A stretch of DNA of 64,000 bases from DASSBQ01 sp040981125 (lineage in GTDB: Bacteria; Nitrospirota; Nitrospiria; Nitrospirales; Nitrospiraceae): positions 201,463-265,462 of the forward strand of contig JANRMQ010000005.1 in assembly GCA_040981125.1 (NCBI GenBank), written 5' to 3'. Under the pieces are notes generated by a model that saw only the letters and a program-made list of their open reading frames with translations, made no database searches and was not told where the DNA came from. The first letter of the stretch is position 1. Every line of letters starts with the position of its first letter. Of the stretch, positions 7,933 to 16,704 are shown one piece after another. A program made the position numbers and the translations under genes.

Positions 7933-7984
7933 ACGCATCCGGAGCGAGCCCGCCTTCACCCGAGGAAGGCGGCTCCGGATGCGT
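7933..7984 (+). promoter_or_regulatory. Long hairpin just upstream of the phosphoketolase start
   Basis: ACGCATCCGGAGC (7933-7945) is the exact reverse complement of GCTCCGGATGCGT (7972-7984), and CCGCCTT/AAGGCGG pairs inside it. The structure ends 14 bp before the ATG at 7999, right at the ribosome site (GAAGAGGAAC). It could be the terminator of the rhodanese gene (followed only by TTTG) or a leader hairpin that affects phosphoketolase translation. Confidence 0.65.
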
Positions 7985-7998
7985 TTGAAGAGGAACGT

Positions 7999-10392
7999 AT
8001 GCCCACAACTCTGTCCGAGACCGCCCCGCTCACCGAGCGCGAGATGAAGCTCATGGATGCCTATTGGAGGGCTGCCAATTACCTATCGGTCGGCCAAATT
8101 TATCTGCTCGATAATCCGCTGCTTCGCGAGCCGCTCAGAATCGAGCATATCAAGCCGCGCCTCCTCGGACACTGGGGGACCACTCCGGGTCTGAACTTCA
8201 TCTATGTGCATCTCAACCGCATCATCAAGAAATACGATCAGGACATGATCTACATCTGCGGCCCCGGCCACGGCGGCCCGGCGATGGTCGCGAATGTCTA
8301 TCTCGAAGGCACCTACAGCGAGGTGTATCCCAACGTCTCGCAGGACACGGAAGGACTGAAGCGGCTCTTTCGGCAGTTCTCCTTTCCCGGCGGGATTCCG
8401 AGCCATGTCGCGCCGGAGACACCCGGGTCGATTCATGAAGGCGGGGAACTCGGGTATGCGATCTCACACGCGTACGGCGCGGCGTTCGACAATCCCGATC
8501 TCATCGTCGCCTGCGTCGTGGGAGACGGGGAAGCCGAAACGGGACCCCTGGCCGCCTCATGGCACTCGAATGAATTTCTCAATCCCGCCACGGACGGCGC
8601 CGTGTTGCCGATCCTGCATCTGAACGGCTACAAGATTGCCAATCCCACGGTGCTGGCGAGGATCAGCCACGAGCAATTGCACCATCTGTTCCTCGGCTAT
8701 GGATACAAGCCCTACTATGTCGAAGGGTCGGATCCCGCCTTGATGCATTCGGCGATGGCGGCGACATTGGACCAAGCCATCGGGGACATCAAACGGATTC
8801 AAGAACAAGCCCGCGGCCGGCGTCACAACGGTGACGCGCCGCCCGAGCGCCCGCAGTGGCCGATCATCATTCTGCGGTCACCCAAAGGCTGGACGGGTCC
8901 GAAGGAAGTGGACGGCAAGAAAACGGAAGACTACTGGCGCTCGCATCAAGTGCCCTTCGCGGAAATGGCTTCGAAACCGGGCCACGTCAACCTGCTCGAA
9001 GCCTGGATGAAGAGCTACAAGCCGGAGGAGTTGTTTGACGCCAATGGGACGCTGAAGCCGGATCTGGCCGAGTTGGCTCCGGCCGGTACTCGCAGGATGG
9101 GCGCGAACCCGCACGCCAACGGGGGTTTACTGCTCAGGGACCTGAGGATGCCGGATTTCAGGGATTATGCCGTCGAGGTTCCAAAGCCCGGAACCATGGT
9201 CGCCGAGGCCACGCGGGTGTTGGGAACGTTTCTGCGCGACGTGATGAAGCAGAACCTCCGGACCAAAAATTTTCGCATCATGGCGCCCGACGAGCTCACG
9301 TCGAATCGGCTCGGCGCGGTGTTGGACGCCACCGACCGGGTGTGGATGGCCGAGCGCCTGCCCGAGGACGATCACCTGGCGCCGCAGGGCCATGTCATGG
9401 AGATCCTCAGCGAACATACCTGCCAAGGCTGGCTGGAAGGCTATCTGCTCACCGGCCGTCATGGACTCTTCACCACCTACGAGGCCTTCGTCCACATCGT
9501 GGATTCGATGTTCAACCAGCACGCGAAGTGGCTGAAGACCACGGACGAAATTCCCTGGCGCCGTCCGATTGCGTCTCTGAACTATCTGCTGACGTCCCAC
9601 GTCTGGCGGCAGGATCACAACGGTTTCTCGCATCAGGATCCGGGATTCATCGATCATGTCGTCAATAAGAAGGCGGATGTGATCAGGATTTATCTTCCGC
9701 CCGACGCCAACACGCTGCTGTCGGTCATGGACCATTGTCTCCGCAGCCGCAACTACGTCAACGTGGTCGTCGCGGGGAAACAGCCGGCGTTGCAGTATCT
9801 CGACATGGACGCGGCCGTCAAACACTGCACGGCCGGGATCGGTATTTGGGAATGGGCGAGCAACGATAAGGGCGGCGACCCCGACGTGGTCATGGGCTGC
9901 GCCGGCGACATCCCCACCCTGGAAACGTTGGCGGCGGTGCAATTGCTGCGGGAGTACGTGCCCGAGCTGAAGATTCGCGTAGTCAATGTCGTGGATCTGA
10001 TGAAACTACAGGATAAGAACGAACATCCGCACGGGTTGCCGGACAAGCACTTCGATACGTTCTTTACGACCGACAAGCCGATCATCTTCGCGTACCACGG
10101 CTATCCCTGGCTCATCCACCGGCTGACCTACCGGCGGACTAATCACAAAAACCTCCATGTCCGAGGATACAAAGAGGAAGGCACGACCACGACACCGTTC
10201 GACATGGTCTTCCTGAACGACATGGACCGCTTTCACCTGGCGGCGGATGTGATCGAGCGGGTGGGACTGGGCTCAACCGCGGCCTATGCCAAGCAGGCGA
10301 TTCGCGATAAGCGCACCGAGCACAAGGAGTACATTCGCAAGCACGGCGAAGACATGCCCGAGATCCGCGACTGGAAATGGAAGGGGTTGTGA
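7999..10392 (+). CDS. xfp: Phosphoketolase (Xfp type)
   Basis: 797 residues, normal length. The enzyme cleaves xylulose 5-phosphate and/or fructose 6-phosphate with phosphate to acetyl phosphate plus glyceraldehyde 3-phosphate or erythrose 4-phosphate, using thiamine diphosphate and Mg. The N-terminal domain has the signature GHGGPAMVANVYLEGTYSE and the ThDP motif VVGDGEAETGPLAASWHS. The middle domain has the pyrimidine-binding region with QDHNGFSHQDPGFIDHVVNK, and the C-terminal domain ends in the usual EHKEYIRKHGEDMPEIRDW. No transketolase-type insertions or gaps are evident. A hairpin sits directly before its ribosome site. No acetate kinase or phosphotransacetylase gene is adjacent, so acetyl phosphate use must be encoded elsewhere. 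Confidence 0.97.
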   Translation: MPTTLSETAPLTEREMKLMDAYWRAANYLSVGQIYLLDNPLLREPLRIEHIKPRLLGHWGTTPGLNFIYVHLNRIIKKYDQDMIYICGPGHGGPAMVANVYLEGTYSEVYPNVSQDTEGLKRLFRQFSFPGGIPSHVAPETPGSIHEGGELGYAISHAYGAAFDNPDLIVACVVGDGEAETGPLAASWHSNEFLNPATDGAVLPILHLNGYKIANPTVLARISHEQLHHLFLGYGYKPYYVEGSDPALMHSAMAATLDQAIGDIKRIQEQARGRRHNGDAPPERPQWPIIILRSPKGWTGPKEVDGKKTEDYWRSHQVPFAEMASKPGHVNLLEAWMKSYKPEELFDANGTLKPDLAELAPAGTRRMGANPHANGGLLLRDLRMPDFRDYAVEVPKPGTMVAEATRVLGTFLRDVMKQNLRTKNFRIMAPDELTSNRLGAVLDATDRVWMAERLPEDDHLAPQGHVMEILSEHTCQGWLEGYLLTGRHGLFTTYEAFVHIVDSMFNQHAKWLKTTDEIPWRRPIASLNYLLTSHVWRQDHNGFSHQDPGFIDHVVNKKADVIRIYLPPDANTLLSVMDHCLRSRNYVNVVVAGKQPALQYLDMDAAVKHCTAGIGIWEWASNDKGGDPDVVMGCAGDIPTLETLAAVQLLREYVPELKIRVVNVVDLMKLQDKNEHPHGLPDKHFDTFFTTDKPIIFAYHGYPWLIHRLTYRRTNHKNLHVRGYKEEGTTTTPFDMVFLNDMDRFHLAADVIERVGLGSTAAYAKQAIRDKRTEHKEYIRKHGEDMPEIRDWKWKGL

Positions 10393-10442
10393 GCGGGGCG
10401 GGTGTTGCCTGTGACACAATTTATGGGTGAGTTGCCAATAAC

Positions 10443-10687
10443 ATTAACCCTAAACCGAAATTATTGGTCCGGCGGGACCCGCGCTTCCCCACCTCCGGAG
10501 CGGCCCTTCCGGGATTTGCCGAGGCGGAATCCTTCCGGAATTCCCGTGCCTGTGGTCATGGACCACAGTGGCGTGGTCAGTTCCGGCTTTCCTGCCCCGC
10601 AAACCCGCGGTGGGCGCCCCGCTCCTCTCGGCAATGGTCGCGCTTGTTCCGCCGGACCTCTCCTGATATTTTCGGTTTAGGGTTAAT
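10443..10687 (+). repeat. 245-bp palindromic, MITE-like element
   Basis: Both ends carry ATTAACCCTAAACCGAAA in inverted orientation (10443-10460 and the complement at 10670-10687). GGTCCGGCGG is repeated inverted further in with a 6-nt offset. The centre is a perfect small stem, CTGTGGTC-ATG-GACCACAG, and other short matches make the whole element an imperfect palindrome. No protein is encoded. It marks the junction between the phosphoketolase gene and the AT-richer island. No clear target-site duplication was seen. A folded RNA is an alternative. Confidence 0.6.
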
Positions 10688-10760
10688 CGGCGTGCTGTGC
10701 CTGCGACTGGCTTACAAATGGCACCTGAATTTTTACGGCTATTCACTGTAGTTAAAACAA

Positions 10761-11111
10761 TCAGCGGGGCTGGTCATCAATCAGCCGGTGTTGTTCAATG
10801 ACCAACGTTGAAGCACCTTCTATGGGATTATTGCGAATTACTAAACTCGTGTCGCGCAGCTTCTGCTGAGGTAGCGGTTTCTTTTTTGCAAGTTTCTCCG
10901 GCCTCGCCCTTATAAACCACCACCATGGAACGCGTTGAGCGCTCACTCACAATCCTAGGTTCTGCTTTCGCGCTTCGGTCTCCAAGTCCTCCGCACTGAA
11001 TCATACGGCGCATACTTTTTGAACCACAGCACCAGCCCGGTTTAACGAGTTCGCGGTTGAGATTCATGCCGTCTGGAAGTCTTACATCGGCACAGTTTTG
11101 CCGTACCGGTC
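10761..11111 (-). pseudogene. Decayed, inverted partial copy of the SNase-like nuclease gene
   Basis: Read on the minus strand, this segment aligns with the nuclease gene that starts at 11190 on the plus strand. Allowing frame changes it gives RYGKTV-ADVRLPDGMNLNRELV, then KPGWC-WFKKYAPYD, then ETEARKQNLGL-stop-VS, then RARPEKLAKKK, which parallels VAEVELPDGTNLNQELV, KQGWCWWFRKYAPND, KKKLGLWIEPN and REARGEEAAKKK in the intact gene. At least three lesions are visible: a lost base after GTG, a lost base in the Trp-Trp codons, and Trp to TGA. The 5' half of the gene and the signal peptide are missing, as is the C-terminal His/Cys domain. It is diverged (many silent and missense changes), so the copy is old or came from a relative. 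Confidence 0.75.
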
Positions 11112-11189
11112 CTTTCAATCCGCTAGAAAGGCGCGTTGACACAGTGATAAACAGTACGTAGACTTCTGTCGGATATAGGATGTCCTTCC

Positions 11190-12014
11190 ATGCTTCTCAA
11201 GCCTGTAAAGATTCTCGTTTTCATCGGAGTTCTGATTCTTCTTTTTTATGCTCCGATACTCGCGGCTCACCATGCAGCCGCCTTGGAAGTATTCTCCGGC
11301 AAGGTCGTCGGCGTGGTTGATGGTGATTCAATTAAGGTCATGCACGACGGTAAAGCGGAGCAAATACGTTTGAACGGGATCGATTGTCCTGAGAGACGTC
11401 AATCGTTTGGTAAGAGAGCCAAGGAAGCAACTTCACAGCTTGCTTTTGGGAAAGAGGTTACAGTTAAACCAAAGACACAGGACAAATACAAAAGGACTGT
11501 CGCAGAGGTCGAACTGCCCGATGGAACGAATCTTAATCAGGAGTTGGTGAAGCAAGGTTGGTGTTGGTGGTTCAGGAAGTATGCACCGAACGATGAAACT
11601 CTGAAGCTCTTGGAAGAAGAGGCTACGAAGAAGAAGCTTGGACTGTGGATTGAGCCAAACCCTGTGACACCCTGGGATTTCAGGGAAGCGAGAGGCGAAG
11701 AAGCTGCGAAGAAGAAACGGCAAAAGGGAGAGAAGAAAAGATTGAACGAGGGAAGTGCTTTTGGGTTGTCTTCCAGTAGTTCCTTCTCAGTACCCGAACT
11801 AACACAGAGATGGTTTAAAGAGACGCCAGTGACCGTGTCCCCAGATGCTAGTTCAATTTACCGCTTGCCTATCCTGGGCAATCGCAGGAGCGGTATTTAT
11901 CATCGTCCTGACTGTCCGAACTACGGTGAGATTGCGCCAAAGAACAAGGTGTCATTTGATAGAGAAGAAGAGGCGGTAGCCGAAGGGTATAGGCTGGCGC
12001 TGAACTGTCCATAA
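11190..12014 (+). CDS. Secreted thermonuclease-like (SNase) protein with C-terminal His/Cys domain
   Basis: 274 residues. An N-terminal hydrophobic segment (about residues 7-30) is a signal peptide or anchor. The SNase domain (about 36-160) shows VDGDSIKV, EQIRLNGIDCPER, KYKRTVAEV and GWCWWFRKYAP, which carry the Asp, Arg, Glu and second Arg of the staphylococcal nuclease active site. A basic Lys-rich linker follows (about 168-190). The last 50 residues, GNRRSGIYHRPDCPNY to the end, form the small domain often attached to such nucleases (GIYH...CP...C pattern), a possible metal- or DNA-binding unit. Expected activity is Ca-dependent cleavage of DNA/RNA outside the cytoplasm. The gene is AT-richer than its neighbours and a decayed inverted copy lies upstream. 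Confidence 0.88.
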   Translation: MLLKPVKILVFIGVLILLFYAPILAAHHAAALEVFSGKVVGVVDGDSIKVMHDGKAEQIRLNGIDCPERRQSFGKRAKEATSQLAFGKEVTVKPKTQDKYKRTVAEVELPDGTNLNQELVKQGWCWWFRKYAPNDETLKLLEEEATKKKLGLWIEPNPVTPWDFREARGEEAAKKKRQKGEKKRLNEGSAFGLSSSSSFSVPELTQRWFKETPVTVSPDASSIYRLPILGNRRSGIYHRPDCPNYGEIAPKNKVSFDREEEAVAEGYRLALNCP

Positions 12015-12134
12015 TGCCATTGAAACCGGGGCCGGTACTGTGATGACGAGACCTTGGCGACTTAAACATGGAGGGATTGACTATATACTTGCTCTTATCG
12101 CATTTTGGGCTGGTACGCAGCCAGACCAAATCAA

Positions 12135-12428
12135 TCAATCACGGATACAGTCGGGGAACTGCGCTGCTACGAATATTTTTCGATCATCATGCTCAAGTTC
12201 TGCTAGCAGTAGGAAAATGTACCGTTGTATTTGTTGATCTCGGAATTCTGATTCAGGAATCGCCAAGTAGACCGTTGTGTAGACGTGTATCTTCCTATAC
12301 GAAGCCCGAGCTAGTTCTCTTGCTGTCTCATCACAGCAGTTAATGGAGTGATGAATGCCGTCGGTACGCATGCGTCTAATGAGCATATCCTCATCAACAT
12401 ATTCTGAAAGCTTTAGGCTATCGGGCAT
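12135..12428 (-). CDS. Possible small protein of unknown function downstream of the CHAT gene
   Basis: 97 residues, 48 bp after the MazG-CHAT gene on the same strand. I do not recognise a family. The sequence has a plausible helix-strand pattern (ETARELARASYRKIHVYTTV and QRYIFLLLAELEHDDRKIF) and few rare residues, but there is no clear ribosome site before the ATG, so it may be a chance frame. If real, its position would make it a third component of the neighbouring putative defence locus. Two weaker frames overlap it on the plus strand and look less protein-like. Confidence 0.3.
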   Translation of the reverse strand: MPDSLKLSEYVDEDMLIRRMRTDGIHHSINCCDETARELARASYRKIHVYTTVYLAIPESEFRDQQIQRYIFLLLAELEHDDRKIFVAAQFPDCIRD

Positions 12429-12476
12429 ACTAAAAGTAAAGCTTAGTTGGCAAAAACAATGGGTATAGGAATGAAA

Positions 12477-14189
12477 TCATGATTCGTCTCGAACATCACT
12501 GCTAAGCTTGGGCTGGATTACCTTTAGAGGCAATTCCTGCTCAAGACCTTTGAGCTTCACACAACTCTTACCTCCCATTATGGCGTCATCGATCGTCTTG
12601 CCTGCCCCTATCGCATCATAAAATCCTCGAGAGAATTCGATAGCAGCTTGGTCTCCAACTTCAGACTGCATGCCGATTATATGAAAGTTTAATCCTTGCC
12701 CATTCAGTGTCTGAAGCGAAAAGCATGAGTTTAGGACAAGACATCTGACCTGTGGGTATCGACCGACTTCTTCCACAATTGACTCAATAGAAATGCTCGT
12801 TCCAGATTGCCCCCCTTCGAACAGTGCAAACTTGGAACTGCCATGACCTGAGAAATGTATTATCTCGAAACTAACTGTTAGGAGAGCACGACGCAAGTCA
12901 TCTATAGTGGCAGCAGGAAGAGTCTCAATGACAATATGGTCCCTATATTTGGATAACTGGATCGCTTCTTTTATGGTTCGTTCCTCGGTCTGCAATCCAA
13001 GAGGTGCAGATACATCGGGGCTACACGAAGCGAGTAAAATGCGAACAGCACCCAGGGATTGACCAAGCTTGTCTGGCAGCGGCCCCGAAGGGGACAACGT
13101 TGATACAGTGCCCTCACCTCCAAGTTTTGCAAGGGCCTCTTTTAGGGTGCTAATCACAGGCTGTATTGATGATGATCGCCCTCGAGAGCCAGGTTGCAGC
13201 GCAGAGCTAGAGGCGGTAATGGCTGCAGCGCGAAGACTCTTTGCAATCGGATCTCCGTCTTCAAATTGTTCGGCTAGACGAAGGCAAAGCTCTATGACTG
13301 CATTGTTGATGGCTCCCCTATCAAAAGGATATCTTTCCAGCAAGCCCTTATAGCCACCCACATTTAATAGCAACGTATCCGCGATCTCTTTGCCCGCCTT
13401 CTCAAAGGAGGCAGGATCCATGCGAAATAAATCATCTGTGGCACCAATGTCCAATTCCTTTGCTAGCCTTCCTACCGTCGCTTCAGGAATCGGAGGACAT
13501 TTGCAACGCTGATAGCCACATTGAACGCAAAGCCCTGGATAGCGCGAAAAAAATTCCACTTGAAGAGAAAAGGCAGATTGTCCATCCTGCTGTGTACGCA
13601 ACGACAATTCGTTCGCTATGCCCATTAGGTATGAAAATACGTCTGCGGCCTCTCCGCAGAAGTACTTGGGATAGCGGTCAAAAACGCGGATGGCTTCCGC
13701 CAACTCCCCCAGCTCCTCAAATAATCCTAAAGTACTAATTTGGTCAGAGACGCTGCGCGGATAGATCTCCTGAAACATCCTTTGCCAATCATCGAGAGTC
13801 GTCGGCATTCTGTCTTGATTCACGCGCCATTTTTCCGCCAATTCATGATGACTTACAGTCTTTGCGGTTCCCTTAACTGTCTTGCAGACGACATCCACAT
13901 GCGGTGTTTTTCTGCAATATGGGCAGGCATATGGATACTTCTTATATATGAGCTCTTGGAGACTTTTGACTCTGAACTTGGCCATCAATGGGAAGTACCA
14001 GCCTAATGCCTTGCACAGAGCATCTAAGACTCCGAGTCCTTCTCGTCTTTTCTTTCGATCGTGAACGGTAAGGGCGCCACAAACCTCGACGAAGTGTGCG
14101 AATGTCGCGGAAGCACTTCTTTGACTGTTTTGTTCTCCGTAAATGTATGCGACCATATGGTACGCGTCATCTAGTGACTGGCGATGCAT
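12477..14189 (-). CDS. MazG-like / zinc-finger / CHAT caspase-like protease fusion (putative defence protein)
   Basis: 570 residues; AGGGG lies 7 bp before the ATG. Residues about 1-85 are helical. A Cys pair follows (C89PYC92). Residues 155-200 have the MazG-type all-alpha nucleotide pyrophosphohydrolase pattern: E158-E159-LG-E162, an 18-residue gap, then E180-AA-D183 followed by VFSYLMGIANEL. A second Cys cluster is C221VQC224GYQRC229KC231. After a Ser/Pro-rich linker (about 325-375), residues 380-560 form a CHAT domain, the caspase-like peptidase fold: RILLASCSP, FEIIHFSGHG with catalytic-type His449, and CLVLNSCF with Cys489. CHAT proteases act in bacterial immunity and other conflict systems; MazG domains hydrolyse NTPs. 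The combination suggests a nucleotide-sensing or nucleotide-depleting protease. It is divergent from the AIPR gene, with 181 bp between. Confidence 0.8.
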   Translation of the reverse strand: MHRQSLDDAYHMVAYIYGEQNSQRSASATFAHFVEVCGALTVHDRKKRREGLGVLDALCKALGWYFPLMAKFRVKSLQELIYKKYPYACPYCRKTPHVDVVCKTVKGTAKTVSHHELAEKWRVNQDRMPTTLDDWQRMFQEIYPRSVSDQISTLGLFEELGELAEAIRVFDRYPKYFCGEAADVFSYLMGIANELSLRTQQDGQSAFSLQVEFFSRYPGLCVQCGYQRCKCPPIPEATVGRLAKELDIGATDDLFRMDPASFEKAGKEIADTLLLNVGGYKGLLERYPFDRGAINNAVIELCLRLAEQFEDGDPIAKSLRAAAITASSSALQPGSRGRSSSIQPVISTLKEALAKLGGEGTVSTLSPSGPLPDKLGQSLGAVRILLASCSPDVSAPLGLQTEERTIKEAIQLSKYRDHIVIETLPAATIDDLRRALLTVSFEIIHFSGHGSSKFALFEGGQSGTSISIESIVEEVGRYPQVRCLVLNSCFSLQTLNGQGLNFHIIGMQSEVGDQAAIEFSRGFYDAIGAGKTIDDAIMGGKSCVKLKGLEQELPLKVIQPKLSSDVRDES

Positions 14190-14240
14190 CTGGTACCCCT
14201 AATCTTTTCCCGTGATTAAATAAGTCCGCAGCATTTTATG

Positions 14241-14264
14241 AGGTTGTTACGCAAGCCGCAACCT
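14241..14264 (+). promoter_or_regulatory. Inverted repeat between the divergent MazG-CHAT and AIPR genes
   Basis: AGGTTG (14241-14246) and CAACCT (14259-14264) form a dyad with a 12-bp centre. A weak promoter-like pair (TTGTTA, then TAAGAT after 19 bp) overlaps it on the plus strand. It lies roughly mid-way between the two start codons, where an operator controlling both genes would be expected. Short arms make chance occurrence possible. Confidence 0.3.
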
Positions 14265-14370
14265 TTAATAAGATACACTGTGCTTGCCGTTTTGCGATGG
14301 TTAGTCCGATAGATGCATGTTAGTATTGCTGCTCTCCAATAGTGCAACTCGCAAAGAGAGGAACTTAACG

Positions 14371-16056
14371 ATGAATCTCCGTCAGCAAATCGTCCAAGAA
14401 AGGATTGCAGAAATTGGAACGCTGATGGGCCTGCCTTCTGATCAAGCCTTTCTTCGACTGGCTCAACATCTGATAACAGGTCAAAGCATTCATGCCTTTG
14501 ATCAGACTGATGTCACAGATGGCGGACAGGATAAACAGATTGACGCTATAACGATCGAAGAAGGAACGAACCAGGCGACCGTCTATATTCTTCAGGTTAA
14601 GAATACTGAATCCTTCTCGTCAAACTCGATAATTCAGATACGCAATGGCCTAAATTGGCTTTTCAATAAGCCCAGGGCCGACATTAAGACACTAAGTAAT
14701 ACTGCCTTCCGCGATAAGATAGCTGAGTATAGGTCGTTGCAGGGAAGCATTGGCCCTTCAAATATTCGTATCGTAGTTAGATATGCTACTAACGGGCTTA
14801 CTTCTCAGATATCCCAGGAGTGCATTCAAGAGCGCAAAGCGATCTTAGACGAGTACGACAATGGAACTTTCAGTGAATTCTCTTTCTTGGTGATCGGGGC
14901 GGATGAACTCGTAGGCCTGATCAATGCTCAAGAGCGTCAACACAAACAAATCGACGCAGATTTGCGTATTCAGTATGACGCGAATACGCCATCACTCATA
15001 AAGTATTACTCGGGTGACTTGAAGGGATTAGTGTGTTCGGCATCAGCGCGTGAGGTCGCACGTATAGTTAATGCTGATAAGGAAGGGTCAATATTTGACC
15101 TGAACTTGAGAAGATATTTGGGCGGGTCAGGAGCCGTAAACAAGGACATCTATGAGACTGCGATCAATCCAGATTCGAGCTATCAGTTCTGGTTCCTGAA
15201 CAATGGTATTACAGTTGTGTGTGACCAGTTTGACGCCGTCACAGACCCAGACAATCCTCATATCAAGATCAAGAATCTGCAGATAGTTAACGGTTGCCAA
15301 ACTGCTACAACGTTAGCTACTGCACAGAAGCACGGCAACCTTGCTGCCGACGTGAGAGTCGTTGTTCGGATCTACGAAACGAAGGAAAAGGATTTGGTTG
15401 ACAAGATAGTCCTGACGACGAATAACCAAAACCGAATCACCAATCGAGATCTTAGGGCAAATGACACAATTCAGCTTGATATGGAGAGAGCCTTCAGCAT
15501 TTATGGCTATCACTATGAGAGAAAGCCAAGGCAGTATGATAACCTCTCTATACCCAGCTCTAAAATCATCGCGAATGAATCTGTCGGACAAGCATACCTG
15601 TCAGTGGTCTTGAAAAAGCCGTCGGATGCGCGTGGTCGTAAATACAAGGTTTGGGAAGAGTATTATACTCAGATATTTTCCGGCCATGTCGTCGAACCGC
15701 ATATCATATCCGTGCTCGCGGTCTCGAAAGCATCAGAATGGGTGCGCTTAAAAGGGTTCACATCGTCTTCAGACGATGTGAAAAGGACATTAGCGAAGAA
15801 AGGGATTTTGCACATTGCTAGAATCGCAATGTACGATTGGAGAGCAAGCGACAACTGGTCAAATGTCCTAGATTTAAAAGCACAACTGCAAGAAATTCAG
15901 GTTGACCCTAGTGCTCTCGAAGGGCATCTTCAAAAGGCTATCGAAATACTGGAATGGCTAATAGGCTCAGACCCCCATTATGTCGCTGACATTGACGCGG
16001 CATTGAAATCATATACGCTGGATGAAAAAATCGATAAGAGCTTGCACGCCACTTGA
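14371..16056 (+). CDS. AIPR-family protein with nuclease-like N-terminus (putative abortive-infection protein)
   Basis: 561 residues from the ATG at 14371, which has AGAGAGGA 8 bp upstream; an earlier ATG (14317) adds 18 unlikely residues. The AIPR domain (abortive infection phage resistance) is clear: LNLRRYLGG then VNKDIYETAINP, YQFWFLNNGITVVCD at about 273-285, and LQIVNGCQTATTL at about 303-315, then LTTNNQNRITNRDLRAND. The N-terminal 80 residues resemble a PD-(D/E)xK-type nuclease core: TDVTDGGQDKQID (Asp50, Asp58) and, 17 residues on, YILQVK (Gln75-x-Lys77, the Q variant of ExK). AIPR genes are typical of phage-defence islands. It faces the MazG-CHAT gene and is AT-rich like it. The activity is inferred. 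Confidence 0.88.
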   Translation: MNLRQQIVQERIAEIGTLMGLPSDQAFLRLAQHLITGQSIHAFDQTDVTDGGQDKQIDAITIEEGTNQATVYILQVKNTESFSSNSIIQIRNGLNWLFNKPRADIKTLSNTAFRDKIAEYRSLQGSIGPSNIRIVVRYATNGLTSQISQECIQERKAILDEYDNGTFSEFSFLVIGADELVGLINAQERQHKQIDADLRIQYDANTPSLIKYYSGDLKGLVCSASAREVARIVNADKEGSIFDLNLRRYLGGSGAVNKDIYETAINPDSSYQFWFLNNGITVVCDQFDAVTDPDNPHIKIKNLQIVNGCQTATTLATAQKHGNLAADVRVVVRIYETKEKDLVDKIVLTTNNQNRITNRDLRANDTIQLDMERAFSIYGYHYERKPRQYDNLSIPSSKIIANESVGQAYLSVVLKKPSDARGRKYKVWEEYYTQIFSGHVVEPHIISVLAVSKASEWVRLKGFTSSSDDVKRTLAKKGILHIARIAMYDWRASDNWSNVLDLKAQLQEIQVDPSALEGHLQKAIEILEWLIGSDPHYVADIDAALKSYTLDEKIDKSLHAT

Positions 16057-16704
16057 TGGTCATTCCTTATCGTGCGGCTATGAGTGCCAGAGACAAAGGG
16101 ATCTGTTCGGGGCTTTTTGGGCCTACCTGATGTTTTTATTCGAAGGAAATCGTCGATCAGTGAGAATTGACTCCGAGATATCGATTCAATAGTAAAGTCT
16201 CGGCCAACCTTTCCTGCCTCACCTTGTCATTGGCACACCTAGAGCGTCGATTATGTCTTAACGCCTCTGCAGAGTACGTGTTATCGGCATTGCATATGGT
16301 AACGACTGGGTTCAAGTCCAGAAAGGATCTGATTCAGATCTGTCCCTACTGTCCACGCATGTCCTCCACTGACCTCTCCAGGCATCTTTTCATCAATTCC
16401 CCAAGGCGGCTAAGGTTCTATTGTCCGACTTTGTATACGTAACGGTTTTCTAAATCTACACGACGCAGGAGAAGGTCAAAAAGCATCCATAAGCTTGCAT
16501 AAGAGACCTATTCAGGATCCTAAACACCGAAGTACGATTGAAACGCCGACGTTAAGATAAGGACCTATACGGGTATGTTAGAAGGAGTCCCAACGAGAGC
16601 ACTGACATGAGAATCACTGGCTGTTCAAGAGGCGAATCGGAACAACAATTACGGACGAGTGGTTGCGGAACAACTATATTTTCTTCGGTCCAAGAGGAAT
16701 GACC
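16057..16704 (+). other. Gene-poor, AT-rich stretch at the right side of the island
   Basis: No convincing gene. A 91-residue frame at 16167-16442 does not look like a protein. A perfect palindrome GATCTGA-T-TCAGATC lies at 16326-16340. A TTCAAGTCC segment near 16312 resembles a tRNA T-loop, but its stem does not pair and no tRNA surrounds it. The composition changes to high GC at about 16745, which I take as the island boundary. Confidence 0.5.

Noticed and set aside
16267..16335. tRNA-like segment with TTCAAGTCC near 16312
   Set aside because: The T-arm stem has mismatches, no acceptor or anticodon arms could be built around it, and no CCA-proximal pairing exists.
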